The position numbers and the translations under genes are program-made. Below, piece by piece: positions 24,758-33,217 of a stretch of DNA of 64,000 bases (its first letter is position 1; each line of letters starts with the position of its first letter). The stretch covers positions 1,116,001-1,180,000 of the forward strand of contig OX460916.1 of the NCBI GenBank assembly GCA_949788275.1, given 5' to 3'. This stretch comes from Weeksellaceae bacterium (GTDB lineage Bacteria; Bacteroidota; Bacteroidia; Flavobacteriales; Weeksellaceae). The notes below the pieces were generated by a model. It was not told the DNA's origin. It saw nothing but the letters and a program-made list of their open reading frames with translations, and ran no database searches.

Positions 24758-26128
24758 ATGTTTCAAAGTCTTCAGGATAAACTAGACAAAGCATTACATA
24801 CCTTAAAAGGTAAAGGACAAATTACAGAAATTAACGTAGCAGAGACCGTAAAGGAGGTTAGAAGAGCCTTGGTTGATGCCGATGTAAGTTATAAAGTGGC
24901 GAAAGATTTTACCGACACGGTAAAAGAAAAAGCATTAGGACAAGATGTATTAACCACCTTGAACCCAAATCAGTTAATGGTGAAAATTGTTCACGATGAA
25001 TTGGCTGAGTTAATGGGAGGAGAAACCGTTGAATTAAAGATTGATGCCCAACCAACGATTATCTTAATCGCCGGTCTTCAAGGATCAGGTAAAACAACCT
25101 TCTCTGGGAAATTAGCTAATTTCTTAAAAACAAAACATAACAAAAAGGTTTTATTAGTGGCTGGTGACGTTTATCGTCCAGCGGCAATTGACCAATTAAA
25201 GGTGCTAGGTCAACAAATTGATGTTGAAGTATACGCCGATACCGAAAATAAAAATCCAGTTGAGATCGCCGAAAATGCATTGGCTCACGCTAAGCAGGCT
25301 GGTAAAAACGTTATTATTATTGATACCGCTGGTCGTTTAGCCATCGATACCCAAATGATGGAAGAGATTCGCCGTGTTCACGCCACCGTGAAACCGACCG
25401 AAACGTTGTTCGTTGTGGATTCGATGACGGGGCAAGATGCTGTAAACACAGCGAAAGCCTTTAACGAAGTTTTAAATTACGACGGAGTTGTCTTAACCAA
25501 ATTAGATGGTGATACCCGTGGTGGAGCTGCGTTAACAATTCGTACCGTGGTTGATAAACCGATTAAGTTTATCTCGACCGGTGAGAAAATGGAAGCCCTG
25601 GATATTTTCTATCCTGAACGTATGGCCGACCGTATTCTTGGAATGGGGGATGTGGTCTCTTTGGTAGAACGCGCACAAGAGCAGTTCGACGAAGAAGAAG
25701 CAAAACGTCTACAAAAGAAAATAGCTAAGAATAACTTTGATTTTGATGATTTCTTAAAACAAATTCAACAAATCAAACGCATGGGGAACATGAAAGACCT
25801 TATAGGTATGATTCCTGGTGCTGGTAAAGCATTAAAAGATGTGGAAGTAGATGACAATGCTTTTAAAGGTGTTGAAGCCATTATTCATTCAATGACAAAG
25901 AAAGAACGCCAAAATCCTACTATGATTGATAATTCGCGTAAGAAACGTATTGCCGCTGGTTCGGGTACAAGCTTACAAGAAGTGAATCAATTATTGAAAC
26001 AATTCTCGGAAATGGGGAAAATGATGAAATTCATGAACTCTTCTGGTGGAAAGAAAATGATGGAGTCAATGGCTAAAAATATGCCTGCAGGTGGTCCTGG
26101 AAATATGCCAGGGATGCCCGGAATGTAA
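24758..26128 (+). CDS. ffh: Signal recognition particle protein Ffh
   Basis: 456 residues. GTPase that with 4.5S RNA targets nascent membrane proteins to FtsY. The N domain (MFQSLQDKLDKALHTLKGKG) is followed by the G domain with G1 IAGLQGSGKTTFSGKLA (about 105-121), VAGDVYRPAAIDQLKVL, IDTAGRLAID (about 187-196), TKLDGDTRGGAAL (about 247-259) and FISTGEKMEALDIFYPERMADRILGMGD. The M domain has the methionine-rich helices and ends GGPGNMPGMPGM. No SRP RNA gene was spotted in this window. Confidence 0.97.
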   Translation: MFQSLQDKLDKALHTLKGKGQITEINVAETVKEVRRALVDADVSYKVAKDFTDTVKEKALGQDVLTTLNPNQLMVKIVHDELAELMGGETVELKIDAQPTIILIAGLQGSGKTTFSGKLANFLKTKHNKKVLLVAGDVYRPAAIDQLKVLGQQIDVEVYADTENKNPVEIAENALAHAKQAGKNVIIIDTAGRLAIDTQMMEEIRRVHATVKPTETLFVVDSMTGQDAVNTAKAFNEVLNYDGVVLTKLDGDTRGGAALTIRTVVDKPIKFISTGEKMEALDIFYPERMADRILGMGDVVSLVERAQEQFDEEEAKRLQKKIAKNNFDFDDFLKQIQQIKRMGNMKDLIGMIPGAGKALKDVEVDDNAFKGVEAIIHSMTKKERQNPTMIDNSRKKRIAAGSGTSLQEVNQLLKQFSEMGKMMKFMNSSGGKKMMESMAKNMPAGGPGNMPGMPGM

Positions 26129-26140
26129 TAAAATAGAAAA

Positions 26141-26189
26141 GTATATACTAGAAAACGCCAAGCAATGCTTGGCGTTTTCTAGTATATAC
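26141..26189. terminator. Very long perfect inverted repeat after ffh
   Basis: Two perfectly complementary 23-base arms (26141-26163 and 26167-26189) separated by only AAT, starting 12 bases after the ffh stop. The inner part, GAAAACGCCAAGC and its complement, ends in TTTTC and so can act as an intrinsic terminator; the outer ten pairs go well beyond what termination needs. Confidence 0.85.
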
Positions 26190-26270
26190 GATAATCGAAT
26201 TGGTTGTTCGGAATTATAGACTAGCATTCTATTTAAAATTGGCTATCTCCTTTTCTATTCATTTTTATAG

Positions 26271-26313
26271 AAAAAAACCCTTGTTTATAAGTCATAACAT
26301 ATAGACAAGGGTT
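26271..26313 (-). terminator. Terminator of copA
   Basis: AACCCTTGT (26276-26284) pairs with ACAAGGGTT (26305-26313) around a 20-nt loop. On the minus strand it is followed by seven T. It lies 45 bases after the copA stop. Confidence 0.75.
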
Positions 26314-26358
26314 GAATAGATGAGTTCGAAATTCTAATTCCTATAAGGGTATAAGAAC

Positions 26359-28761
26359 TTAAATTTTCTTATACTTTAACAATAAGCTATTACTAACCAC
26401 ACTCACACTACTTAGGGCCATTGCTGCACCAGCAATCATTGGATCTAATAAGAAACCATTGATAGGATACAAGACCCCAGCTGCAATAGGAATACCAATT
26501 ACATTGTAGATAAATGCCCAGAATAAATTCTGACGAATGGTTTTCACGGTATGGTGTGAAAGATTAATGGCTTGTACAATTTTGGTTAGATCCCCACCAA
26601 TTAAGGTAATTTGAGCTACATCGATAGCGATGTCAGAACCGTTCCCCATAGCCACACTTACATTCGCTTGTGCTAAGGCAGCTGAGTCATTTATCCCATC
26701 ACCAACCATGGCGACAATTTTTCCTTGTTCTTGGAGGTTTTGAATGATCTTCATTTTATCTTCCGGAAGTGCATTTGCAACAACGTGATCGATACCGGTT
26801 AATGACGCGATATGCTTGGCTGAATTTTCATTATCTCCGGTGACCATATACACTTCAATGCCTTTGGCATGAAATTGACGAATGGCTTCGGTTGATGATT
26901 CCTTAATTTGATCTGAAATCCCGATGAGTGCCAAAACCTTTTGATCATTACCAAAAAAAGATGTGGTATAATTCTTTGTTTTAAAGGTGTTCATCAACGC
27001 TTTGTGCTCTTCTGAAATACAAAGACCTAATTCTTCAATCCAATCCAACTTACCAACATAGTAAGTCGTTCCTTCGTGTACTGCTTTCAATCCTTTCCCA
27101 CTCACATCATTCACTTCAATGGAAGCAATGGCCGTTTGAACACCCAGGTGATCAACAATGGATTTGGCCAAGGGGTGATGGCTATTTTTTTCGATCTCGC
27201 TCAATATTGCTTCTGCACCCGTTTCCAACCAAACCAATTCTTGTACCTTAGGTTTTCCTTCGGTGATGGTTCCTGTTTTATCCAGAATCATCACATCAAT
27301 TTTGTTGGCCAACTCTAAACTTTCGGCATTTTTAATCAAAATTCCTTGTTCAGCACCTTTTCCCATACCAACCATAATAGCGGTAGGCGTTGCTAAGCCA
27401 AGGGCACAAGGACAGGCAATCACTAAAACCGTTATCATGGCCAATAAACCAAGCGTAAAGGCATTTTCTTGGCCAAATATTAACCAAGTAACCAAAGTTA
27501 ATACCGCAATAACAAGTACAATGGGTACAAAAATACCGGCAATTTTATCTACTAATTTCTGTACAGGTGCTTTTGAACCTTGGGCATTTTGAACCGCCTG
27601 AATAATTTGAGCCAAGACCGTATCTTTTCCAACCTTCACCGCTTCGTATTGTATCGCCTGATTCTGGTTGATGGTACCAGCAAACACCAATTCATCAATG
27701 GTTTTCTCTACCGCAATAGGTTCTCCTGTTAATGAACTCTCGTCAAAGAAGCTAGCCCCTTGGGTAATTCGACCATCCACCGCAATTTTCTCACCCGGTT
27801 TAGCCAACAGAATATCGCCTAACACCACCTCGTTTATTTTAACCTCAACCGTTTGTCCTCCAGCAATTCGTTGAACCGTATTGGGTTGTAAACCAATTAA
27901 TTTCTTAATGGCAGAAGATGTATTGCCTTTGGCGTTTTCTTCCAATAGTTTTCCCAATAAAATGAACACAATAATAATCCCAGCAGCTTCAAAATAAACA
28001 TGCCCATGGATTCCTCTCGCCGTCCAAAACTCAGGAAACAAGGTGTTAAATACACTGAAAATATACGCCACTGAAGTACTTAGAGCCACCAAGGTATCCA
28101 TGTTGGCCGATTTGTTCTGGAGTTGTTGCCAAGCGCCAATAAAAAATTGTTTACCAAAAATAAATAAAATTGGTGTGGCTAGGGCCCACATGATATAGTT
28201 GGCATAGGGCATATCCATAAAGAACATTCCAATAATAAAAAGTGGAATTCCTAATATAACAGCCCACGTCACATTGGTTTTTAATTGTTGATGCTTTTTG
28301 ATTTGTAGTGCCTCTACATCGATTCGGTCTTCGGAATCAGTCGGAATCACCAAATCGTAACCAACGCCTTGCAAAGCCGACTTTAATTGTTCGGGTGATG
28401 TTAAGGTTGGTATATATTTAATTTTCCCTTGACCATTGGCATAATTCACCTCTGCATCAACTACGCCCGATTGACGTTTAAGATTCGCCTGCGAACTCGT
28501 TGCACATGAAGCACAAGTCATGCCTAAAATAGGATAAGATTCTTCGACGAAGTTATAGGTCAAACCCACTGCATCCAAAGCTTGATATACTTTAGGAGCC
28601 GCTTTAAACAACTTAGGAGATGAAAATTCGATAGTATTATTGGTCGTGTCTAATTTCAGATCTTCAATAAAATCAATCGCCTTAAGCGTTGATTCTAATT
28701 CGGTGATCGCCTTATAATGATTCAGCCCATTAATAGGTAAGACAATATGTTGTATAGCCAT
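26359..28761 (-). CDS. copA: Copper-translocating P1B-type ATPase
   Basis: 800 residues from the preferred ATG (MAIQHIVLPINGLN); seven extra residues are possible from 28782. The first N-terminal metal-binding-like fold (residues 1-70) has lost its CxxC; the second keeps it in LGMTCASCATS (Cys83, Cys86). Then eight predicted spans, LTGEPIAVEK actuator loop, the CPC transport motif VIACPCALGLATPTA, DKTGTITEGKPKV phosphorylation site, the NSHHPLAKS HP motif and MVGDGINDSAALAQANVSVAMG. This is a Cu(I) exporter in the inner membrane. The adjacent HMA-AraC gene is a plausible regulator. Confidence 0.95.
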   Translation of the reverse strand: MAIQHIVLPINGLNHYKAITELESTLKAIDFIEDLKLDTTNNTIEFSSPKLFKAAPKVYQALDAVGLTYNFVEESYPILGMTCASCATSSQANLKRQSGVVDAEVNYANGQGKIKYIPTLTSPEQLKSALQGVGYDLVIPTDSEDRIDVEALQIKKHQQLKTNVTWAVILGIPLFIIGMFFMDMPYANYIMWALATPILFIFGKQFFIGAWQQLQNKSANMDTLVALSTSVAYIFSVFNTLFPEFWTARGIHGHVYFEAAGIIIVFILLGKLLEENAKGNTSSAIKKLIGLQPNTVQRIAGGQTVEVKINEVVLGDILLAKPGEKIAVDGRITQGASFFDESSLTGEPIAVEKTIDELVFAGTINQNQAIQYEAVKVGKDTVLAQIIQAVQNAQGSKAPVQKLVDKIAGIFVPIVLVIAVLTLVTWLIFGQENAFTLGLLAMITVLVIACPCALGLATPTAIMVGMGKGAEQGILIKNAESLELANKIDVMILDKTGTITEGKPKVQELVWLETGAEAILSEIEKNSHHPLAKSIVDHLGVQTAIASIEVNDVSGKGLKAVHEGTTYYVGKLDWIEELGLCISEEHKALMNTFKTKNYTTSFFGNDQKVLALIGISDQIKESSTEAIRQFHAKGIEVYMVTGDNENSAKHIASLTGIDHVVANALPEDKMKIIQNLQEQGKIVAMVGDGINDSAALAQANVSVAMGNGSDIAIDVAQITLIGGDLTKIVQAINLSHHTVKTIRQNLFWAFIYNVIGIPIAAGVLYPINGFLLDPMIAGAAMALSSVSVVSNSLLLKYKKI

Positions 28762-28838
28762 AATGAATAATTTAAAGTACAAAGTACGGTCTATTACCCG
28801 ATTGGTGTATTACATTATTTTCGAAAACCCTTACATCA

Positions 28839-29420
28839 TTAGCTAACGTCGGTCAGGTTTTGACGGTCAGAGTCTTGTTTGTCTTTGTACTGTGAAGGGG
28901 TAAAGCCGGTTAATTTTTTAAACTGATTACTAAGATGAGCTACATTAGAATAGTGAAGTGAATGTGCGATCTCTTTAATCGACATTTCGCCATAACTCAG
29001 CAACTCCTTTGCCCGCTCTATCCGTTGGGCTATGTAATACTTCTCAATCGTCGTATTTTCATTTTCAGAAAACAACGTACTTAACGCCTTATAATCCTTC
29101 TTGAATTTTTCGCTTAAAAAAGTAGATAGATTCATTTTTAGCATTTCATCTTGGTGATGAACCAATTCAATAATACTCGTTTTAACCTGCTCAATTAATT
29201 GAGAATCATTGTCGTTAAGTAGGGCAAAACCATCTTCAAGTAAAGCTTTCGACAAATTGCTTATTTGATTAGAATCCAGACTATTGCCTTTTAATTCTAT
29301 TTTCCCTAGATCGATGGATTCAATCGGAATTTCCAATTGATCAACGATTTTTTGAACCGCCGTAATGCAACGCGGACAAACCATATTTTTAACAAAAAGA
29401 ATAGATGAAGACTGATTCAT
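28839..29420 (-). CDS. AraC-family regulator with N-terminal HMA-like metal-binding domain
   Basis: 193 residues. N-terminal HMA-like fold: SILFVKNMVCPRCITAVQKIV with a CxxC (Cys15, Cys18), then a ferredoxin-like remainder to about residue 75. The C-terminal AraC helix-turn-helix pair begins near 100: IAQRIERAKELLSYGEMSIKEIAHSLHYSNVAHLSNQFKKLTGFTPSQYK, the standard two-HTH layout. The combination suggests a cytosolic copper sensor that controls the divergent or downstream copA, which lies directly downstream on the same strand. Metal identity is inferred from the neighbour. Confidence 0.88.
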   Translation of the reverse strand: MNQSSSILFVKNMVCPRCITAVQKIVDQLEIPIESIDLGKIELKGNSLDSNQISNLSKALLEDGFALLNDNDSQLIEQVKTSIIELVHHQDEMLKMNLSTFLSEKFKKDYKALSTLFSENENTTIEKYYIAQRIERAKELLSYGEMSIKEIAHSLHYSNVAHLSNQFKKLTGFTPSQYKDKQDSDRQNLTDVS

Positions 29421-29456
29421 AAGGCAATAATTACATTCAAAAATACAAAAAAAAGA

Positions 29457-30761
29457 CTAGCTTTTAACCAAAGCTTCTTTATAGGTTTTCAAGGCACGAT
29501 CCCTTGCAAAAGCATGCTCAACCATCGGGGTTGGATACGTAAGTTCGTTTAATTCAGGAATCCATTTCCTACAAAATTCGTGTGTCGCATCAAATTTTTT
29601 GGTTTGTTCCGCTGGACTAAAAACGCGGAAATAAGGGGCAGCATCACAACCACAACCAGCAGCCCATTGCCAATTCCCATTATTAGCGGCTAAATCATAA
29701 TCGTCTAATTTCTGAGCAAAATAGGCTTCACCCCAACGCCAATCAATTAAGAGATGTTTCGTTAAAAAACTGGCCACAATCATTCGAACCCGATTATGCA
29801 TAAAACCAGTTGCATTTAAAGAACGCATGCCTGCATCAACAATCGGATAGCCCGTATTTCCCGAACACCACCGCTCAAATTCCGCTTCATTATTTCGCCA
29901 TTGTATAGCCTCATAAGCGGGTTTAAAGCATTGAGTTTGTACATGGGGGAAATGATAAAGAATCTGCATAAAGAAATCCCGCCAAATCAATTGCTTCAAC
30001 CATGTTTCATTACAAGCCAATGCATGTTCTACACACGCACGTATAGAAATTGTCCCAAACCGTAAAGCTAGACCACTATGTGTCGTTTGGTCTAAAATCG
30101 GATAATTTCTCACCTCCTCGTAATGAGACACCTCAAAATCGGTCACGTCCAAAGGCATAAACACGCAAGCGGTTTTTTCAAATCCCAAGCTATTCAACGT
30201 TGGTAGGGTCTGCGTTTTTTGGTAAAGGCAATCGGCACTTAAACGAATGGGGAAACCACGGTAATGCTCCTTCGTTAGTTGTTTTCTCCAAAGATTAGCA
30301 AAGGGCGTATAAATGGAATAGGGTTTCCCATCGCTTTTAACCACCTCATCTTTAGCGAAAATAACTTGATCTTTGTAGGCATGCCATTGCATTTCATTTT
30401 CGGTTAAAAAAGCCGCAACCTTTTTATCTCTCGCCCTTGCTGCAGGTTCATAATCTTCATTAGCAAAAACATGTTCTACGCAATAATCAGTCGATAGTTT
30501 TTTAAAGATGATCAAAGGATCACCGATAAACGACAAAATGCCCGATCCATATGCACTCAAAGTGGTGTTCATACTTTCCAACGCCTGATGAATATAATCT
30601 ACCCGTCGATCGCATTTATCGTCTAAATCATCGAGAATTTGTGGATCAAAAATAAAAATTGGAAGTACAGGAATTCCTTGTTGCAAAGCCCAATATAAGC
30701 CTGCATTATCTTCTAAACGCAAATCTCTTCTAAACCAAAAAACAGCAACTTTCTCTTTCAT
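29457..30761 (-). CDS. phrB: Class I deoxyribodipyrimidine photolyase / cryptochrome
   Basis: 434 residues from MKEKVAVFWFRRDLRLEDNAGLYWAL. The open frame extends 70 codons further upstream, but that extension reads through structured repeat copy 4 and is not plausible protein. The DNA photolyase N-terminal Rossmann domain carries the WFRRDLRLEDN start. The FAD-binding helical domain shows RFGTISIRACVEHAL, LIWRDFFMQILYHFP, GNTGYPIVDAGMRSLNATGFMHNRVRMIVASFL and NNGNWQWAAGCGCDAAPYFR, with the DNA-contact and FAD-pocket residues. Light-driven repair of pyrimidine dimers is the likely role; a photoreceptor role cannot be excluded. Confidence 0.92.
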   Translation of the reverse strand: MKEKVAVFWFRRDLRLEDNAGLYWALQQGIPVLPIFIFDPQILDDLDDKCDRRVDYIHQALESMNTTLSAYGSGILSFIGDPLIIFKKLSTDYCVEHVFANEDYEPAARARDKKVAAFLTENEMQWHAYKDQVIFAKDEVVKSDGKPYSIYTPFANLWRKQLTKEHYRGFPIRLSADCLYQKTQTLPTLNSLGFEKTACVFMPLDVTDFEVSHYEEVRNYPILDQTTHSGLALRFGTISIRACVEHALACNETWLKQLIWRDFFMQILYHFPHVQTQCFKPAYEAIQWRNNEAEFERWCSGNTGYPIVDAGMRSLNATGFMHNRVRMIVASFLTKHLLIDWRWGEAYFAQKLDDYDLAANNGNWQWAAGCGCDAAPYFRVFSPAEQTKKFDATHEFCRKWIPELNELTYPTPMVEHAFARDRALKTYKEALVKS

Positions 30762-30846
30762 AAATAGATGGTATAAAAAAACACCTTTTAAATGAAAGAT
30801 GCCCTGTAAATTTAAGCATTTATATGCAGTATTTAATTTCTTTTTA

Positions 30847-30955
30847 GGGCGCCCCCTTCGGGCGGGCTTTCCACTATATCTTTGCCACAAGAAAATCCGA
30901 TAACCAAAGAAAATTGGGATGTGTGGCAAAGGATGCCGTTTCAATCCCTGGCGCG
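30847..30955 (+). repeat. Structured dispersed repeat, copy 4
   Basis: Closing helix GCGCC/GGCGC; 5' hairpin CCC-TTCG-GGC; linker GGGCTTTCCACTATAT; second hairpin CTTTGCCACA/TGTGGCAAAG (30880-30889 with 30922-30931), 32-nt loop; linker TCAATCCCT. Oriented against the flanking leftward genes. Confidence 0.88.
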
Positions 30956-31009
30956 AAATCCGGTTACCCAATGAAAAGAGGGGTCGTTAATCTTAGCGTT
31001 TTTCAACGG

Positions 31010-32158
31010 TTATTTTGGTAAATGGGGCGCTCTCATTTTATATTGATTCGCTTCCAAGCTTCGCAAAAAAGCTTCCAATGCATCAATTTCACTTGTTTTT
31101 AACCCCAAACGTTGAATGATGGGGGATGTTTTTGGAAATAAACTATCCTGTCGCTCTAACTCAGTTCTGGGTTGAAAGTGAAACATTCCGGCATTGTACA
31201 TATTCAACACCCCACGAATATCTGGAAATAAACCATTATGCATATAGGGCGCATTTTGAGAAACTTCCCTTAGGGAAGGCGTTTTAAATTCGCCCACATT
31301 CTTTGCCAATTTAGTGGTGTTATAAAATCCTAAGTCTTCATATTCTCGCCCATAATAGGTCAAGCCAATGTTATGAAACTGATTGTCTGAAAAATAAGCC
31401 GTGTTATGACAGTTAATGCAACGCGCTTTGGTTCTAAAAAGATGTAAACCTGTAACTTCTTGATCGGTTAGTTGTTTTGAATCCCCCGCTATAAATTTAT
31501 CAAAACGGGTTTTTGGGCTTAACAAGGTGCGTTGAAAGGTGGCCAAAGCCATAGTTATCCGTTCATTGGTTACTTTCTCATTCCCAAAAGCCTCTTTAAA
31601 GAGTATTTTATAGCCCTTGATTTGTGCAACTTTCTTGGTTGCAAAATCGATGTGGTGATTCATTTCTTTGGGATCTTTAATCGGAAATTCGGCTTGTTCT
31701 TCTAAGGTAGTGGCTCTTCCATCCCAGAACATCACTTTCGCATAAGCAACATTCATTAAACTCGGCGAATTCCGGGCACCTAATTGTCTATCCTCACCGT
31801 AAGGGACTCTTCGGGCATCGCCCCAATTTAATTCGGGATCGTGGCAACTCGCGCAAGCTATTTGTTTCGATTTAGATAGGCGTGGATCAAAAAATAAGGT
31901 TTTTCCTAATTCAGCTTTTTCTATCGAATAGGGGTTGTCACTAGGAAACGGAACAGGCCCAAGACTTCCAATGTCTTCAAAACCAGCATCAAGTATATGT
32001 TGATCCACAGAAGGAGCTGGCCATTGTGTACGATCAGTACTGCTGTATAGATTTCTTAATTGATCAATACTGTGCCCTTGATCGATCATTTTTTGAGGTG
32101 AATAGGCTAAAAAAACGCCTATACACCCTAATCCAAGTAATGGGAGTATCTTCTTCAT
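31010..32158 (-). CDS. Di-heme cytochrome c peroxidase (MauG family)
   Basis: 382 residues, exported: the N-terminal MKKILPLLGLGCIGVFLAY is a signal or anchor. Two c-type heme motifs, CASCH (near residue 102, in KQIACASCHDPELNWGD) and CINCH (near 247, in KARCINCHNTAYFSD), give the two heme-binding halves. NSPSLMNVAYAKVMFWDGRATTLEEQ and TPSLREVSQNAPYMHNG are family signatures. It probably reduces hydrogen peroxide in the periplasm with electrons from a c-type cytochrome. No mauA/B-type cluster is adjacent. Monocistronic between repeat copy 4 and the Rhs relic. Confidence 0.92.
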   Translation of the reverse strand: MKKILPLLGLGCIGVFLAYSPQKMIDQGHSIDQLRNLYSSTDRTQWPAPSVDQHILDAGFEDIGSLGPVPFPSDNPYSIEKAELGKTLFFDPRLSKSKQIACASCHDPELNWGDARRVPYGEDRQLGARNSPSLMNVAYAKVMFWDGRATTLEEQAEFPIKDPKEMNHHIDFATKKVAQIKGYKILFKEAFGNEKVTNERITMALATFQRTLLSPKTRFDKFIAGDSKQLTDQEVTGLHLFRTKARCINCHNTAYFSDNQFHNIGLTYYGREYEDLGFYNTTKLAKNVGEFKTPSLREVSQNAPYMHNGLFPDIRGVLNMYNAGMFHFQPRTELERQDSLFPKTSPIIQRLGLKTSEIDALEAFLRSLEANQYKMRAPHLPK

Positions 32159-32296
32159 TTTATGTAAATAGATGACAAAGCTATTTTAAAATCTACCCAA
32201 TAGCAATAGGCTATGTTAAAAAAATGGGGTGAATAGATTATTTGAGTTGAATAAATAAAAGGAAAAATTGTTAACCTAGCCTTTTACCAAAGTTGA

Positions 32297-32446
32297 TATT
32301 CAATAGGCATCTATATCCACATGAATGGGCGTTTATATGATCCTACTCTAAGGCGTTTCCTTAATGTCGATGAAAACATTCAAGATCCTTTCAATACACA
32401 GAACTACAACAAATATGATTATGTACTGAATAATCCAATGCTTTAG
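32297..32446 (+). pseudogene. Rhs repeat-associated core fragment
   Basis: From 32297 the frame reads YSIGIYIHMNGRLYDPTL, then RRFLNVDENIQDPFNTQN, then YNKYDYVLNNPML before a stop. HMNGRLYDP...F...D...DP...QN.NKY.Y..NNP is the hallmark of the Rhs core end, just before the variable toxic tip. A stop lies immediately upstream (32294), so the giant repeat part is missing. It is a fragment of an Rhs/YD-repeat gene, broken at both ends. Confidence 0.85.
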
Positions 32447-32507
32447 CACAAAATACCTTGTCTATGATTCAAGGTGGTATTTCTATCAAGTTTTTGCTGC
32501 GGCTGGT

Positions 32508-32828
32508 GGGGGGAAATAGCAGGTGATTTTGGTAAAAGTTTTGAAGGAATGATTACCTTTAGTGCAATTTCTTGAGGTGCAGGTATATATCTTACAGGTG
32601 GTACTGTTGCTGGGCTCAATGATGTCTTACATAATAGTTTTAATAATCCTCTTGGAAAAAAATATATAGCTAATGAATTGTACAACAATAACATATAAAG
32701 CTTTAAATTATGGAGGTGCAAAAATGGGAGCTCCTCAAACACCTGCAGGTATGCTCAATAACTTTAAACAAGATCAATATATAAAAAATGGTTTTAATCC
32801 AGGTTTAGCTGGTCCTAAACTAGAATAA
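32508..32828 (+). pseudogene. Degraded C-terminal tip of the Rhs gene
   Basis: After a frame change the sequence reads GDFGKSFEGMITFSAIS, stop, GAGIYLTGGTVAGLNDVLHN, SFNNPLGKKYIANELYNNNI, then in another frame TYKALNYGGAKMGAPQTP and AGMLNNFKQDQYIKNGFNP to a stop at 32826-32828. The pieces together resemble an Rhs tip: a glycine-rich membrane-like segment and a short novel C-terminus. At least two frame breaks and one stop are present. A 51-codon open piece (32673-32828) remains. The toxic activity of the tip, if any, is not recognisable. Confidence 0.6.
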
Positions 32829-32832
32829 TTTT

Positions 32833-33072
32833 ATGAAAATATTAAGAATAATTTTAGTTATATTATTTACCGTTTCTGTATTATCATATATGGACTCTAT
32901 GGTATCTGATAAGTATGAGACTCAATTGGAGGGATTTGAGACTACTTCAATTCAAAGGCATAATGCGGAAAAACTAAAGCATAAACTTAGTTTAAAAAAA
33001 CGTATTTCTTTATCAATCATTGTAGTTTCAGGTTTTTGTTTTATTATAAGTTTTCAAATAAAAAAGACTTGA
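32833..33072 (+). CDS. Small two-span membrane protein, possible Rhs-associated immunity protein
   Basis: 79 residues. Spans at about 2-19 (KILRIILVILFTVSVLSY) and 57-75 (RISLSIIVVSGFCFIISFQI), separated by a polar stretch rich in Lys, Glu and His. Intact, starting four bases after the stop of the Rhs tip relic. Immunity genes sit at exactly this place in Rhs loci, so it may be an orphan immunity gene. No family is recognised, and this function is only positional inference. Followed by a possible terminator hairpin (AGGCTTTA at 33092-33099 with TAAAGCCT near 33124-33131). Confidence 0.5.
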   Translation: MKILRIILVILFTVSVLSYMDSMVSDKYETQLEGFETTSIQRHNAEKLKHKLSLKKRISLSIIVVSGFCFIISFQIKKT

Positions 33073-33217
33073 TATAAAATTACTAAAAAAAGGCTTTAAT
33101 ACTGTTTATGATTAGTAAAGTAGTAAAGCCTTATGCAGCTACATCTTGTGGTATGTCTCAATTTGTTTTAAACAGCGATGTCCTTACCGTTGTAGCCAAA
33201 CGGCCGCCCTAAAACGA

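Noticed and set aside
27076-27592. Plus-strand open frames inside copA (80 and 109 codons)
   Set aside because: Antisense shadows of a gene whose motifs are complete in the minus frame.
33170-33215. CGGCCGCCC at the end of the Rhs region as an eighth copy of the repeat
   Set aside because: Only a 10-base stretch resembles the 5' border; neither hairpin nor linkers are present.
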